DNA of 64,000 nt from Schistocerca nitens (Eukaryota; Arthropoda; Insecta; Orthoptera; Acrididae): NCBI RefSeq assembly GCF_023898315.1, contig NC_064616.1, positions 704,535,389-704,599,388 of the forward strand, in the 5' to 3' direction. The position numbers were made by a program, and so were the translations under genes. Below are positions 33,263-45,440 of this stretch, piece by piece (the stretch's first letter is position 1; the number at the start of each line of letters is the position of its first letter). The notes under the pieces were generated by a model, which saw only the letters and a program-made list of their open reading frames with translations, searched no databases and was not told the origin of the DNA.

Positions 33263-34466
33263 TAAGATACATTTTTGTCACTTACCATTAAATTTCACAT
33301 TTTATTCCCCCATATGATAAAATTTCCTTGGGCTGGTGGTGTCCTAAAATAAAAACGTGAAGTGAAAAAATGTATGTTTAACTGTAATTGTGCGTGATAA
33401 TGATTTTAAACGCTGTAAGAAAATTACTAAGGTGTAAATGTTTTGATTACTTAAGCCGAAAATTCCGCTCCATTACGTTCCAGCACATTATATCAAGACA
33501 TGGAACAGTCGCTACATTGCTTGGACTATCGCGTTCATGGATTACCGAGGCTGATCAAACTTACACGTTATATAAATTGGCATCAGTATGTTCAGAAATA
33601 GGGTTCACAACTTTTATCCGCATTTAGAGGCGCCAGTAAGCTCTGCAGCTCTTTCCGATAGCCTTACCCCTGTTAACTGTGAGCTCTATTCTGAGACTCT
33701 GATTCCCACCACTTGTTCTTCTCCTACGCCTAGTTAGTCTAGTAGAGTGAGTTTAACTTATTCAGAGGGCCTGACTAACTTCACCTGTCGTGCGTCCAAC
33801 TTCGCTGAGTAGCTCAACAAGCTTTTCTACTCTGTCTAGCTAATCGAACTTTCTTCTTTGTCGCTACAGTTTCTAATGGACCAAACGAGATCGTAGAATC
33901 GCTAACAGGCTCGGAAAGTTAGCGTTCGAGTTATTTATCCGCTCGCTCGCTGCTTGCTGTCTACTAACTTTGGCGCTCTTGCCACCTCTGTAAACGGTCT
34001 CAGATTCCCTAATAGTCTTTGTCTATTCTTTCTTTTTGTAACGGTTCATTTCGTACCAGATTTGAGAGTCGTTAATAGTTACATTCATTCACACCGGAAA
34101 ACTGGCAAGTCTTTCTAAGTCTCCCCGTTTCGTTCTAAAAAATTAACTTCCAGTCTTCTGTTTAACACTGCCACGTAATTAAAATTTCTGACTCCCAGCA
34201 CGGAATGAAACATCATAAAGTATTTCTATCTAGTTTGTAACGACTGCAGTGGAGAATAATCTAATTCTACTTCTTGAAACTAATGCGAGGCCAGTTTATC
34301 TTTACACCCAAAAATGATATAGTCATTAAACATCTTTTCGAGTCATTGATACTAACGTGACGAACCATATTATAAAATCGTATTTTTTAACCTTTATATT
34401 AGAATTTTTCAGAATAAAATTCAGTCATCAGTTCCAAATATACATAGATGGGGTTCAGTTACTGTA
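33263..34466. other. Unannotated interval
   Basis: No recognisable element. The frame at 33388-33627 (79 codons) has no domain. The segment is AT-rich and ends at the direct repeat of the Penelope-like element. Confidence 0.45.
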
Positions 34467-34618
34467 AATTGCTTACAATAATCACATACATTTTCTGGAC
34501 ATATCATGGCATTATGCTTCTATCGAGAAGATACTGACATCGGCTAAACCAATACTAAGTAAATCTCTGTAACATACTTCTTATACTTCACATAAAAGTA
34601 TAGCCAAGGTCTAAAGAG

Positions 34619-34679
34619 TTTTTTTTTATTTTGTTTTATTTTTTTTTAAAGGGACCAGACTGCTACGGTCACCGGTCCC
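34619..34679 (-). repeat. Short 5'-truncated retroposon
   Basis: 61 bp with an A-rich tail on the minus strand, flanked by GGTCTAAAGAG at 34608-34618 and 34680-34690. It sits inside the left direct repeat of the Penelope-like element and is missing from the right one. Confidence 0.8.
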
Positions 34680-37020
34680 GGTCTAAAGAGTTCTAATATC
34701 CGTAATTTTGTAGGCTTCTGAAGATGACTTTTTAATTTGTTGAAACTGGTGAGACGTAATAAAAGTATATTTACATCTGACGACTGAATTTTATTCTGAA
34801 AAATATATACTGTAGCAGCTGAAAATTACAGCCGTGAATAAAATAATAAATATACTACCTAGTCAGGTAAAAAACGCTGTTGCCATATATACGAGCATAA
34901 AGCTCAAAATCTTCAAAGCCAGCCAACATATTTTCTTTAACAAACAGTGCCTTCTACGGAATCTTATTCCTAAATAAATGTCAGCATTCACGAAAATTCA
35001 GTAAAATTGTGCTCCTTCTGCGGTTATGAAGAAGTGTGTATCATTCTTGATTAATAACGAGATATGTGCACTACATGGTAAGGAAGACTCTCTTAACTGC
35101 GAAGCTTATCTGTTACATTTAGAATATAGTAAATTATTATATGCTACACAATTTCATGTCATTTTAAAATTTATTCATCAGTAGTCAATTGCAGAGTGAG
35201 ATCTGATCAGATAACACCACAGAAAACTCTTAGCCCCGTAATATGTTCAAAAAGGTTATTGTTTTAAAAAGAAATCAATTTATAATCGTTCTCATTTTCC
35301 TTCCTATGAGAGGGTTATTAACAAAATTATAATATCCTTTGACTAAGGAAAACTTAACATGTTAAATAAACACCTTAAACAAAAAATTGAAACTCATCTA
35401 GATCAGACTACTGTTACTCAACAGATTATTGATGTGAAAATTTCCATGGATACTGTCAAGCTCGACAGATGTGAAAAAGTTAAGATAGGTTGCAAGGTTA
35501 GTGCGCTTATCATTAAAGAAGCAAATAACCTGCGGTCATAGAAAGTAAAACAAAAATACTTCTCTTTTTACGCGAAGCGCATTAATAAGAACCACAAAGA
35601 AGAAAACGCTACGCACATAAAATCAAATAAACACAGTTGTTCTGTTATCGTTTATATAATGACTATGCAGATAAAACATGCATTAGAATTCTTTTCTGAC
35701 AACAACATTCATACTAATAGCAAGGACCCCACTACTAACTTCACTAAAGAGGTTAAAGAAGCCTTTGATTCCCGTAAGCTTACTAAGCACGAATCCTAAG
35801 ACAAGTTTACGTTCGAAAATTAAAATTCATAAATATAATTTCCCTATTAGTTCAATCGTTAATGGAATTGCTAGCCCTGGATATTTTCTGTCCAAGAATT
35901 TACTTGTTCTTCTCAAGAAAAATTATACATACACATCGCCGTCCTCTGTGAAACATAGAAAAGAGATTATTAACTCCCTAAGAAATGACAATTTTCCTCA
36001 TTGCCATATACTCAACTCTTTTGATATTTCAAATCTCTACACGACTATTCCTATAGATGAAACGATCCATTAGTGAAGACAATTTCACTAAGTACAAGAA
36101 ACTGAAGGCAAATAAAATCAAAGAATTTATTAGGTTTTTGAGAATCACTCTAAAATAGAGCTACTTCAGTTTCAATCATGAGCTATTTCAGCAAGATGAA
36201 GGCCTTGCTATAGGGAACTGCCTTGCTGGATTTCTATCTGCCATCTTCATTAAAAAAATTTAATACATATTTTTAATTCCCACCCCACTTTAGCCAATAG
36301 CATTTCTTTCTATAGACGACATGTTGATGACACTAACATTGTATTAAAAGGAGATGTGAATGATGTCAAATTACTGAGTGAGTAACTGAACTACTTCCAT
36401 CCCAAAATTAAATTTGTGTATGAAATACGAAATCAACATAATAAATTGTGTTTTCTCTATACGAAACTCTGTTTAGTAGATGGTAAAATTAACTTTGATA
36501 TTTACAGGAAACCCACCACAACAGATAACATCATTCATGCCTGTTCTTGTCACTCATTTAAGCACAAACTGGCATTCTTTCACGCTATGATCGACGATAT
36601 TATTGAACTGCCACTATCCCTTTCAGTTATTGCTAAAGAACTTAGTAACTTAAAGTATACAGTGGTCAAAAACGGATATCAAGCAAAGATTGTACAAAAA
36701 CTTTATAATAACAAAACCAAAAAGAATATGATTTACTGTATACTGAATAAAAATTGCCTTACTATAATCACATTTCTAGGTGACATTTCACATCGTATAG
36801 CTAATTTATATAAAAAATATGACATCAATGTGTCCTTTACCATCAATAATGCTACCAAGTTGCTCTTTAAACATAATGAGAAACCTCCAACTAACAAATT
36901 TCTCATGTCTTGAGTATATAAAATACAGTAAAATGTATGTCTGAGTTTTTATGCAGGACAGACAGGGAGGGGATTTAAGACCCTTTTTCGTGGACACTTT
37001 CTCACCAAAGACGAGAATTC

Positions 37021-38706
37021 ACACAGGGTGTTCGAAAAAAAGTGTCGAATACTTTGAGAGGTGGCAGTACTCACCGAAACAAGAAAAATAAGTCCAATAA
37101 ACATGGGTCCGGAAATGCATGCTTTCTGAGATTAGTCCAATAAACGTAGGTCCAGAAATGCATACTTTCTACGATAAACACGTGTTTACAGGAGTTGTTC
37201 AACGTAGCGTCCATTCATGACAATGCACCCCTCTGCCCTCTGGCGTAAGGAATGACGCACCCTTTGACGTGTACCTGGTTGCTGTTGTACTTGCTGGCAA
37301 GCATTGAAGACTCGACCCAGTAGTGTCCGCACATCGTTGATTAGGGTAGCGTAGATCAATTCCTTCAAGTGTCCCGACAGCCAAAAATCTAGGGGATTGA
37401 GGTCTGGGGAACGAGCAGGCTAAGATGTGGGGCCCCCCGACAGTCCAGGGGGCCCGAAATGTCTACGTCAGATGAACGCGCACATTATGACGAAAATGCG
37501 CAGGTTTGTCATCACGCATGAACTACATTTGTATTCGTTGCTGCAATGACACAGCTTCCAGCGAGGTAGACAATACATTAATGAGAAAGTCCAGTCCCAG
37601 TTAACCTATTTGGTAGCATGTATGACCCTATTAATCTATCGCCAAGTACTCCTGCCTATACGTTGATTGAGAATCGGTGTTGATGCCCTCTTTCCCGAAT
37701 CTCTTGGGGATTTACATGTGCCCATATACGCTGGTTATGGAAATTCACAACACTATCTCTTGTGAACCCTGCCTCATCGATAAATAAAATCTTGGATGTG
37801 AACAGTGGATCTGTGGCACATTTTTGCAACAGCCATTGGCAGAACCACCGTATGCTATGATGATCCAGTGGCCTTAGGGCCTGAACGCGCTGTAGACGAT
37901 ACGGGTACAGCAATTGTTCATTAAGTGCCCCCCCCCCCCCCCCCGCCAGATAAGAGAGAGAGACGCGCCTCCTGCTTGTGCTAATCATCGCACAGTGGTC
38001 CCAGGGGTATCTTCCACCAAACATAGCACACGCTCCTCCTTGTCAGGCGCATGGACTGTACAGGGCTTCCACTGTCAGTCTTCCGACGTGCAGGGGTACC
38101 TGCGTCCCTCAGTCGCTGGAAAAGTCTGACGAACAGCTTATCAGAGGACGAGTTGCACTGTCGATGTTTTTCAGCCTAGAGGGCACAAACTCGCAGGCTA
38201 CGTCAATTTACTAAACCACACCAGAATATCATATCCGCCATTTCACTTGTCGAGTAGTAGACTTCCATTGCTAACAAGTGGTGCAAGAGAGAAAATGTAC
38301 AACACTATCTGTATGTACAAACGGCGCAGTGAATCCGCTTTTGGAGGAAGGAAAAACACCATGATACGTACCCAGGTTTGACAGAGCTGTACAGTAAGGC
38401 ACACAAACACGACGAAAACTAACGTAGCCTACAACACGACTCGAACCACACAACTGACTGCAGACCACCTAATGGTAGGTAGAGTACTGTGAGTAAGACA
38501 TCATAATTCCCTGCCGACACATTTGACGGAGCGCCAATGCAAAGGACTGTGCTAATATCCGAAACCAAGCGTCGCGCATTCCTATAAGCACGTGTTTATC
38601 TCGGAAAGTCTGCATTACAGGACCCATGTTTATTGGACCTATTTTTTTTTTCGACGAGTACTAGCACCACTCAAAGTATTTGACAATTTTCTTGAACATC
38701 CTGTGT
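37021..38706 (-). mobile_element. DDE transposon (Tc1/mariner superfamily) with ~125-bp TIRs
   Basis: The ends are imperfect inverted repeats starting ACACAGGGTGTTCGAAAA / ACACAGGATGTTCAAGAA and continuing through GTCCAATAAACATGGGTCC for roughly 125 bp. The left end holds an extra tandem copy of the GTCCAATAAAC block. The target duplication is not clear. It is inserted in the Penelope GIY-YIG region. A 17-C tract lies at 37928-37944. Confidence 0.82.
37186..38270 (-). pseudogene. Transposase relic (DUF4817-type family)
   Basis: Minus-strand order: EMADMIFWCG (near 38250, N-terminus), LFQRLRDAGTPARRKTDSG (helix-turn-helix region), then YPYRLQRVQALRPLDHHSIR and ILFIDEAGFTRDSVVNFHNQ in the frame 37656-38024. 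The latter includes the first catalytic Asp. The C-terminus is MKELIYATLINDVRTLLGRV through RYVEQLL (37186-37368). The region with the second catalytic Asp (usually a WFQHDGAP block) is not visible, and the third is degraded beside a G/C-rich stretch near 37440. A poly-C tract in the coding region also breaks the frame. Dead. Confidence 0.8.
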
Positions 38707-38984
38707 AAGTCAACTTTTGCAGAACACCTCAAAATAGAGAAACACACTCTTCCTCCTCTATCCTTGCTTAACAAGGAAATTTAGCATACAGTTGACAAGG
38801 GCTACAAAATGAACCTTTTAGAAGTATTTGAAATATATTAACATTCCCACCTAAATTAAAAAGACTTGTTAAGTGATGAACTTGCATTAAAAACAGATAT
38901 TACTTTGACTGCTTATCATCTCTTATAAATTGTGAAAATTAGCCTATTCCTTTTATACATTGAAACTAAGCGCCATGTTTTTTA

Positions 38985-39277
38985 AGCCTACAATAATCAT
39001 ATACGATATGTACATTTCTGGACATATCATGGCATTATGCTTCCACGTAGAAGACATTGATATCAGATAAAACAATACTAACTAAGTTTCTATAATACCC
39101 TCCTTATACTTTACATAACTGTGTAGTCAACGTCTAAAGATTTATAATCTCCCTAATTTTGTAGGCTTCTGAAGATGACAAATTAATTCGTGGAAACCGG
39201 TAAGGGGTAATAAAAATATATCTGCAACTGACAACTGTTGCTGAAAATTAATGCCATGAATAAAATAATAAACTTTA
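38985..39277 (+). repeat. Right direct repeat (pseudo-LTR) of Penelope-like element
   Basis: Matches 34467-34853 once the 61-bp retroposon is removed. Contains CTGAAGA (39169-39175), GAAA (39193-39196) and TAATAAA downstream, spaced as in a degenerate hammerhead core. Confidence 0.75.
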
Positions 39278-39649
39278 CTCTAGAAGTTTGTACGTCATCC
39301 GACTGAATATGTTTTTATGTGTTTCAGAGATACATCTACTTTATTTATTTATTGCTTAGTTTTCCTCAGTTTTGTTCTGTTACTGTTCTATACCAGATCC
39401 TAATGTTCAATAGCATCTACATCTATATCTATACTCTGTGGACGAATGAATGTGAATAGCAGAGAATATATCTCGTCCCAAACATTAGGATCTCTTTCCA
39501 ATCCTTCCTCGGATGAAATGTGGTCTGAATGAAAAGTTATTTGGCACTGAACTTGTTTCCGTTAATCTAACTTTATCTTCACAGTTCACATAGGACCGAT
39601 ATGCCAGGGTTTAAAGAACATTCGCAACTTCCGTCGTGAAGTACGATTC

Positions 39650-39849
39650 AAAAATGGTTCAAATGGCTCATAGCACTATGGGACTCAACATCTTAGGTCA
39701 TAAGTCCCCTAGAACTTAGAACTACTTAAACCTAACTAACCTAAGGACATCACACACACCCATGCCCGAGGCAGGAGTCGAACCTGCGACCGTAGCAGTC
39801 CCGCGGGTCCAGACTGCAGCGCCAGAACCGCACGGCCACCGCGGCCGGC
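39650..39849 (-). repeat. SINE type A
   Basis: Target duplication TACGATTC (39642-39649) against TAAGATTC (39850-39857); full-length head and tail. Confidence 0.9.
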
Positions 39850-39889
39850 TAAGATTCTTGGGCTGTTGTACGTAAGTTTTCTTGATATA

Positions 39890-40540
39890 CACTGAAGGTA
39901 AAAAATGCCAACACCAAAAAGTAATTAATTTAGTGCAATGAAATTTCGGGAATACATTGGTTAAGGTAACATACTTAAGTGATTAACATTGTAAGATCAC
40001 AGGTTAATGCAAGTGCGAGATAAGCCACTGAAACTGCGAAATGTTGGTATATTAATCACCGGTGTAGCTGCCTGAACGTTGAAGGCAAGCATGCAAAGGG
40101 ACGTGCGTTGTGTAGAACAAATGCCAGATGTCAGTTTGTGGGATGAGTTCCATGCATGTTGTACTTGGTCGGTCAATACAGGGACGGTTAATGCTGTTTG
40201 TGGATGACGCTGGAGCTGTCGTCCGATTATGTTCCATATTTGTTCGATTGCAGACAAATTTGATGGTTGAGCAGGCCAAGGTAACATGTCAGTCACGTTG
40301 GGTTACACTGCTGTATTTGTGTGAGTGTTATCCTGTTGAAAAACACTCCCTGGAATGTTGTTGATGAATGGCAACACAACAGATCGAATCACCAGTCTGA
40401 CATACAGATTTGCAGTCAGGGTGCGTGGGATAAACATGATAGTGCCCCTGCTGTGATACAAAATCTCAGTTGCGATTTTTTTTCCGCCAGTGTAAGATTA
40501 GAATTTTATGTAAGTGACTGATTCGTCAGGCGAAAATCAG
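39890..40540 (-). pseudogene. Tc1-like element, C-terminal half with one terminus
   Basis: The left end follows TA with CACTGAAGGTAAAAAATGCC, a Tc1-like terminus. The minus-strand frame 39997-40296 reads DMLPWPAQPSNLSAIEQIWN, the third catalytic motif region with Glu retained but SPD changed to PSN. It continues IIGRQLQRHPQTALTVPVLT and TQRTSLCMLAFNVQA. The segment holding the second Asp and everything upstream beyond about 40540 is absent or unrecognisable. The opposite terminal repeat is missing. A truncated, inactive copy of a third Tc1 subfamily. Confidence 0.78.
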
Positions 40541-41559
40541 AGATGGAAATTAATCTTTACGAATATAGGTTGCAGAGGTGAAGAATTCTGTGCAGAATAG
40601 TCACAGTACAGGTGTTAGTGTTTGAGACAAGCGTGCAACATAAAACATGATAAGCCTACCACGTTACCCTGGGGCACGAATGGAATTATTTCTGTCTCTC
40701 TATATGACTGCCCATCCATAATAATGTCCTAAATTCCACCTGTCAAAATCTCTTCATTCGAATCCAAAAACTGTGTCTGCATCCCTTACAAACATATGAG
40801 CCTTTGTAGGCTACAGCGTGATAGTGAATGGTATGAACATCTTTAATTTGTCCAATAATTATGTAAAACAAAATAGTATAAGCACAAAATACTTACGTAT
40901 AGATTTGAGTATACTGATGCTGCCTATCGAATATTAAAAACGAAGCGCATATGGCACAATAAATTCGTTTTTTTTTTTTCTTTTCAGTTGTGATTAGACG
41001 GACCTAAAGTGATAATTATCAGCGTTATGCTACACGCAACTGAGAGTGACGGGACAACAAAACTTAAAGATGTTACAACAACTATGTCAAATGTTCCTTG
41101 TCAGCGACTACACCAAGTTCGACAAAATGCATCTGAGACTTCATAAGACGATACAACACATAAAATTCAACCAAACTTGCAAGAAAAACAACTTAAATCT
41201 AAGTTACATTAGTGAAAGGTTAATAATAGTTCTTCAGTGGTACAAAAGTTGAAACTATGTGCAGAAAGGTGTTGGTTACTAAATGAAATTAGGAGGCAAT
41301 TTTCGAAAAAATAAACACTGAACATTATACTTTATGACACTCAGAGTTCGCTATCACATACGAAATTTCACAATCCTCATGGCGTTGATAGAAAAAGCTG
41401 AAGTATACACATACACAGCAGTGAAATATATAAAAACAAGCATAAACAGAATAGAGTGAGCCTAATAAGCAAAATGACACAAGCATACAATTATCGTTGG
41501 AATGAGAAATCACTGGAACATCAACATACTTTCACTTACGTTTAGTAAACCTCACAGAA

Positions 41560-41930
41560 AGAGAGCAACATGAAAAAGCAAACTATCAGAAAAAGGATTG
41601 AAACTTTGCACCCACAACAGGTTAAGCAAACAGTGCATAGAAATCCTTGCACCTGAGAAACAAGAAAATAGTAATGAAATGAACGTAGAGCTGACAAAAG
41701 AATTAGTAAAAATAGAAATAAAGGGCATAATGAAACAAGCATGGCAGAAACATAACAAGAACAACCATACAGAAGCAACCACTATGAAAGAAAGCATTGA
41801 ACAAAAATTAATAACCAATAATGTTATAATAACTAAGGCAGGCAAGGGAAATGTAACAATATTCATGAACAAAGAACAATACATCACAAAAATCAAGCAA
41901 TACATGAGTGCCTGCTCTACATAAACATTG
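41560..41930 (+). pseudogene. Penelope-like N-terminal fragment
   Basis: The frame 41598-41924 (108 codons) ends with IITKAGKGNVTIFMNKEQYI, resembling the ADKGN-x-V-x-M-x-Y motif that precedes the RT core in Penelope-like proteins. Upstream of it is KLSEKGLKLCTHNRL. No RT core follows. It is AT-rich, like the Penelope-like element at 34-39 kb. Moderate confidence, because only one strong motif is visible. Confidence 0.55.
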
Positions 41931-41999
41931 AACTCAGACGTGACCATAAGATTCAAGTTTCTTCTTTTTCTTGTGCCTTTGTCCAACATTTTCGCAGAC

Positions 42000-42185
42000 T
42001 CGGCATGATTAGGGTCGGATGTGGCATGGTTAATTTAAGGGGTGGCCGGATGCCCTTCCTGTCGCTACCCCGTTACGCGAATGATGATGATGATGATGAT
42101 GATGATGAAATGATGAGGACAACACAAACTCCAGTTCCCAGGCAGAGGAAATCCCCAACCCGGTCGGGAATCGAACCCAGTGTGA
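42000..42185 (-). repeat. SINE type E with (GAT)n microsatellite
   Basis: GAT repeats at about 42079-42108, flanked by GGTGGCCGGATGCCCTTCCT and GGAAATCCCCAACCCGGTCG, with B box (minus) GGGTTCGATTCCC. Matches 23444-23617. The target duplication is not clear. Confidence 0.7.
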
Positions 42186-43009
42186 GTTAACGAGCATTGC
42201 GCTCTCATTTAAATATATGGCCGAAACAGTCAGCCTACAGGACCGCGTGCCACAAAGGGTGCAGAGTGTGCGAGTGAGACAGACGAGAACCTACGTCATA
42301 GGGAAATCCAGTAGACGGCGCTTGTGGCCGAGTAGACGAAGCAGTGTTAAATATGGCGGACCTAAGATCGTCTATAAAGGGGAACATTTATGAAAACTAT
42401 TTAATTCTGAATAGTGCACGGAATTAAGCCACAGTAATTTTAATCTGCCATCCTTCATTAATTTTCATGGTGAGCCCAGTAAAAATTGAATACTGATCAT
42501 ATCTATAATAGTTTAGAATTTACTGTTAAAGTGAAATTCACAAGTTTTGTAACAAAGACCTGAATACTAAAATGTGAACGCTTTAGTCGATCTTAACGAT
42601 CGACATTTCATATAGAAGCGCATCTTTAAAATGACAAATTTTGTAAATATCAACTATGTAACTTTATTTGCTTAAAAGATACAGTAAATTTAAATTATCA
42701 GTATTTACAGTTAAGCATCAGATCATCATTTCCTCCACACAAAACACATTGAACGATGACAGCATGGCACCTTACTGAATCATTAGGTAATAGAATATTT
42801 GTAGTAAAATTTAGTGCACAACAGTTACTTTTGTTCTTTATTTATTTACCAGAAAGCAGATTGGTGCAAGGCTACTGGCCGTGACATTCAAAGTTAAGAA
42901 GGAAATTGTATTGGTTTTATGTAAAAGGATTTAACGTTTATTATGTAATGGATATTATTGTTACTTTATTTAGAACGTGAAAGTGGTCAAGCTTTGTTTA
43001 TTTAAATAT
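42186..43009. other. Unannotated interval
   Basis: Over 800 bp, mostly AT-rich; no recognisable element or open frame of note. Confidence 0.45.
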
Positions 43010-43020
43010 GTTAAAATGCA

Positions 43021-43181
43021 GTGCGACTGCTACGGTCGCAGGTTCGAATCCTGCCTCGGGCATGGATGTGTGTGATGTCCTTAGGTTAGTTAGGTTTAAG
43101 TAGTTCTAAGTTCTAGGGGACTTATGACCACAGCAGTTGAGACCCATAGTGCTCAGACCCATTTGAACCATTTTTTTTTTT
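43021..43181 (+). repeat. SINE type A, 5' truncated
   Basis: Target duplication GTTAAAATGCA at 43010-43020 and 43182-43192. It begins within the tRNA-like head, just before GCTACGGTCGCAGG, and ends in an 11-T run. Confidence 0.92.
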
Positions 43182-43290
43182 GTTAAAATGCAAAGTAATG
43201 TGAAATAAGCTGTAGCCAATCAGATGGACAGCTTCAGGAAAGGGAAATGCGCTAGTCAGTTGAGCGAAGATGTTCGGCGCGCGGGAGACG

Positions 43291-43371
43291 CACCATCTCA
43301 AACGTCGCTTAGCAAAGCCTACAGAAATGTGTGGCTTATGAGGATTTTCTGTACCATTGTAAGGTGGCATC
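43291..43371 (+). repeat. 81-bp dispersed repeat, copy 1
   Basis: Identical to 49226-49306 except for one base (T/C near the end). Starts CACCATCTCAAACGTCGC. Flanks of the two copies are unrelated, and neither matches the other repeats here. 43372-43960 is GC-richer, with no recognisable gene and an AATAAA near 43797. Confidence 0.85.
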
Positions 43372-44212
43372 AGTTGTAAAAACCCAAACAGGTGAGTATA
43401 TAGCGTCCCTTTCTGTCCTGAGGCACATGAGGCGCAGATTCTGACACGATATGTGATCTTCTTCGTGTACTCACGACAACGTGGTCTGCCGCAGGGACTC
43501 CCTCCAAACGGCTGCCGCGTCTGGAGAGCTAGCAGGCTGTCGCGTGTGGGTCGCGTGTCAGTGTCAACGGCCAGCCTCACTTTCGCTTGTGGCCTGGCAA
43601 GGGTCCCGCGTAATCCCTCAGGTATGCGGCCGGGTGACTGTCAGCCTGTGGACCGGATGTTCTCGCCCTTCACGTCAGGTGGGGTGCTGACGCTCTTTTC
43701 TTGCAGGTAGCCGTAGACCTCTTGTTCCCGCTCCGGCCTCCGCATTGCCATGAGCCCCCTCTCAGTTTCTTTAGTTTTAATCTATAGTTCATAATCAATA
43801 AATTGTGTTCAGAGTCCACATCTGCCATTGGAAATGTTTTTCAGTTTGAAACTTGGTTCCGAAATCTCTGTCTTACCATTATATAATCAGTCTGAAACCT
43901 CCCGCTATCTTCAGGTCTCCTACACGTGTACAACCTTCTTTCATGATTCTTAAACCAAGATTTACACTCCTGGAAATGGAAAAAAGAACACATTGACACC
44001 GGTGTGTCAGACACACCATACTTGCTCCGGACACTGCGAGAGGGCTGTACAAGCAATGATCACACGCACGGCACAGCGGACACACCAGGAACCGCGGTGT
44101 TGGCCGTCGAATGGCGCTCGCTAGCTGCGCAGCATTTGTGCACCGCCGCCGTCAGTGTCAGCCAGTTTGCCGTGGCATACGGAGCTCCATCGCAGTCTTT
44201 AACACTGGTAGC

Positions 44213-45440
44213 ATGCCGCGACAGCGTGGACGTGAACCGTATGTGCAGTTGACGGACTTTGAGCGAGGGCGTATAGTGGGCATGCGGGAGGCCGGGTGGA
44301 CGTACCGCCGAATTGCTCAACACGTGGTTCAAATGGCTCTGAGCACTATGGGACTCAACTGCTAAGGTCATTAGTCCCCTAGAACTTAGAACTAGTTAAA
44401 CCTAACTAACCTAAGGACATCACAAACATCCATGCCCGAGGCAGGATTCGAACCTGCGATCGTAGCGGTCTTGCGGTTCCAGACTGCAGCGCCTTTAACC
44501 GCACGGCCACTTCGGCCGGCGTCAACACGTGGGGCGTGAGGTCTCCACAGTACATCGATGTTGTCGCCAGTGGTCGGCGGAAGGTGCACGTGCCCGTCGA
44601 CCTGGGACCGGACCGCAGCGACGCACGGATGCACGCCAAGACCGTAGGATCCTACGCAGTGCCGTAGGGGACCGCACCGCCACTTCCCAGCAAATTAGGG
44701 ACACTGTTGCTCCTGGGGTATCGGCGAGGACCATTCGCAACCGTCTCCATGAAGCTGGGCTACGGTCCCGCACACCGTTAGGCCGTCTTCCGCTCACGCC
44801 CCAACATCGTGCAGCCCGCCTCCAGTGGTGTCGCGACAGGCGTGAATGGAGGGACGAATGGAGACGTGTCGTCTTCAGCGATGAGAGTCGCTTCTGCCTT
44901 GGTGCCAATGATGGTCGTATGCGTGTTTGGCGCCGTGCAGGTGAGCGCCACAATCAGGACTGCATACGACCGAGGCACACAGGGCCAACACCCGGCATCA
45001 TGGTGTGGGGAGCGATCTCCTACACTGGCCGTACACCACTGGTGATCGTCGAGGGGACACTGAGTAGTGCACGGTACATCCAAACCGTCATCGAACCCAT
45101 CGTTCTACCATTCCTAGACCGGCAAGGGAACTTGCTGTTCCAACAGGACAATCCACGTCCGCATGTATCCTGTGCCACCCAACGTGCTCTAGAAGGTGTA
45201 AGTCAACTACCCTGGCCAGCAAGATCTCCGGATCTGTCCCCCATTGAGCATGTTTGGGACTGGATGAAGCGTCGTCTTACGCGGTCTGCACGTCCAGCAC
45301 GAACGCTGGTCCAACTGAGGCGCCAGGTGGAAATGGCATGGCAAGCCGTTCCACAGGACTACATCCAGCATCTCTACGATCGTCTCCATGGGAGAATAGC
45401 AGCCTGCATTGCTGCGAAAGGTGGATATACACTGTACTAG
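44213..45440 (+). pseudogene. Tc1-A transposase split by a SINE
   Basis: Same start as copy 1 (ATG 44213, MPRQRGREPY). The frame is open to H-V at 44326, where a SINE with an 11-bp target duplication is inserted. It resumes in register at 44532 and continues to the stop at 45440. Apart from the SINE no stop or frameshift is present. Catalytic motifs are FSDESRF, FQQDNPRPH and SPDLSPIEHVW, with 32 residues between the second Asp and Glu. Missense differences next to the second motif (A to P, R to C) may matter. SINE insertion after codon 38 inactivates it. Confidence 0.93.
44328..44521 (-). repeat. SINE type A inside Tc1-A copy 3
   Basis: Perfect target duplication TCAACACGTGG at 44317-44327 and 44522-44532. 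Confidence 0.96.

Larger units (their letters stand above)
34880..38870 (+). pseudogene. Penelope RT / GIY-YIG relic
   Basis: Penelope-like reverse transcriptase with GIY-YIG endonuclease. N-terminal pieces: SIKLKIFKASQHIFF (about 34895) and LNKHLKQKIETHLDQTTV (35359). RT pieces: FDISNLYTTIPIDETI (about 36016), a YRRHVDDT-like palm segment (about 36312), FDIYRKPTTTDNIIHACSCH (36416-36913 frame) and FLGDISHRIANLYKK. The GIY-YIG segment is SFYAGQTGRGF (about 36940) followed by FLTKDENSH; the frame then stops at the inserted transposon and continues after 38706 as STFAEHL and TVDKGYKMNLLE. Several stops and frameshifts. It would have acted in target-primed retrotransposition. Confidence 0.82.
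34467..39277 (+). mobile_element. Penelope-like element with flanking direct repeats
   Basis: Direct repeats at about 34467-34853 and 38985-39277 share TTCTGGACATATCATGGCAT and GTAGGCTTCTGAAGATGAC. They resemble the pseudo-LTRs of Penelope-like elements. Between them are an N-terminal region, RT fragments and a broken GIY-YIG domain. A DNA transposon (37021-38706) splits the GIY-YIG region. Same-strand order and flanking repeats support a near full-length but dead copy. Confidence 0.85.

Noticed and set aside
42079-42108. Trinucleotide repeat coding for a poly-Asp protein
   Set aside because: It is the microsatellite inside SINE type E, also present at 23.5 kb.
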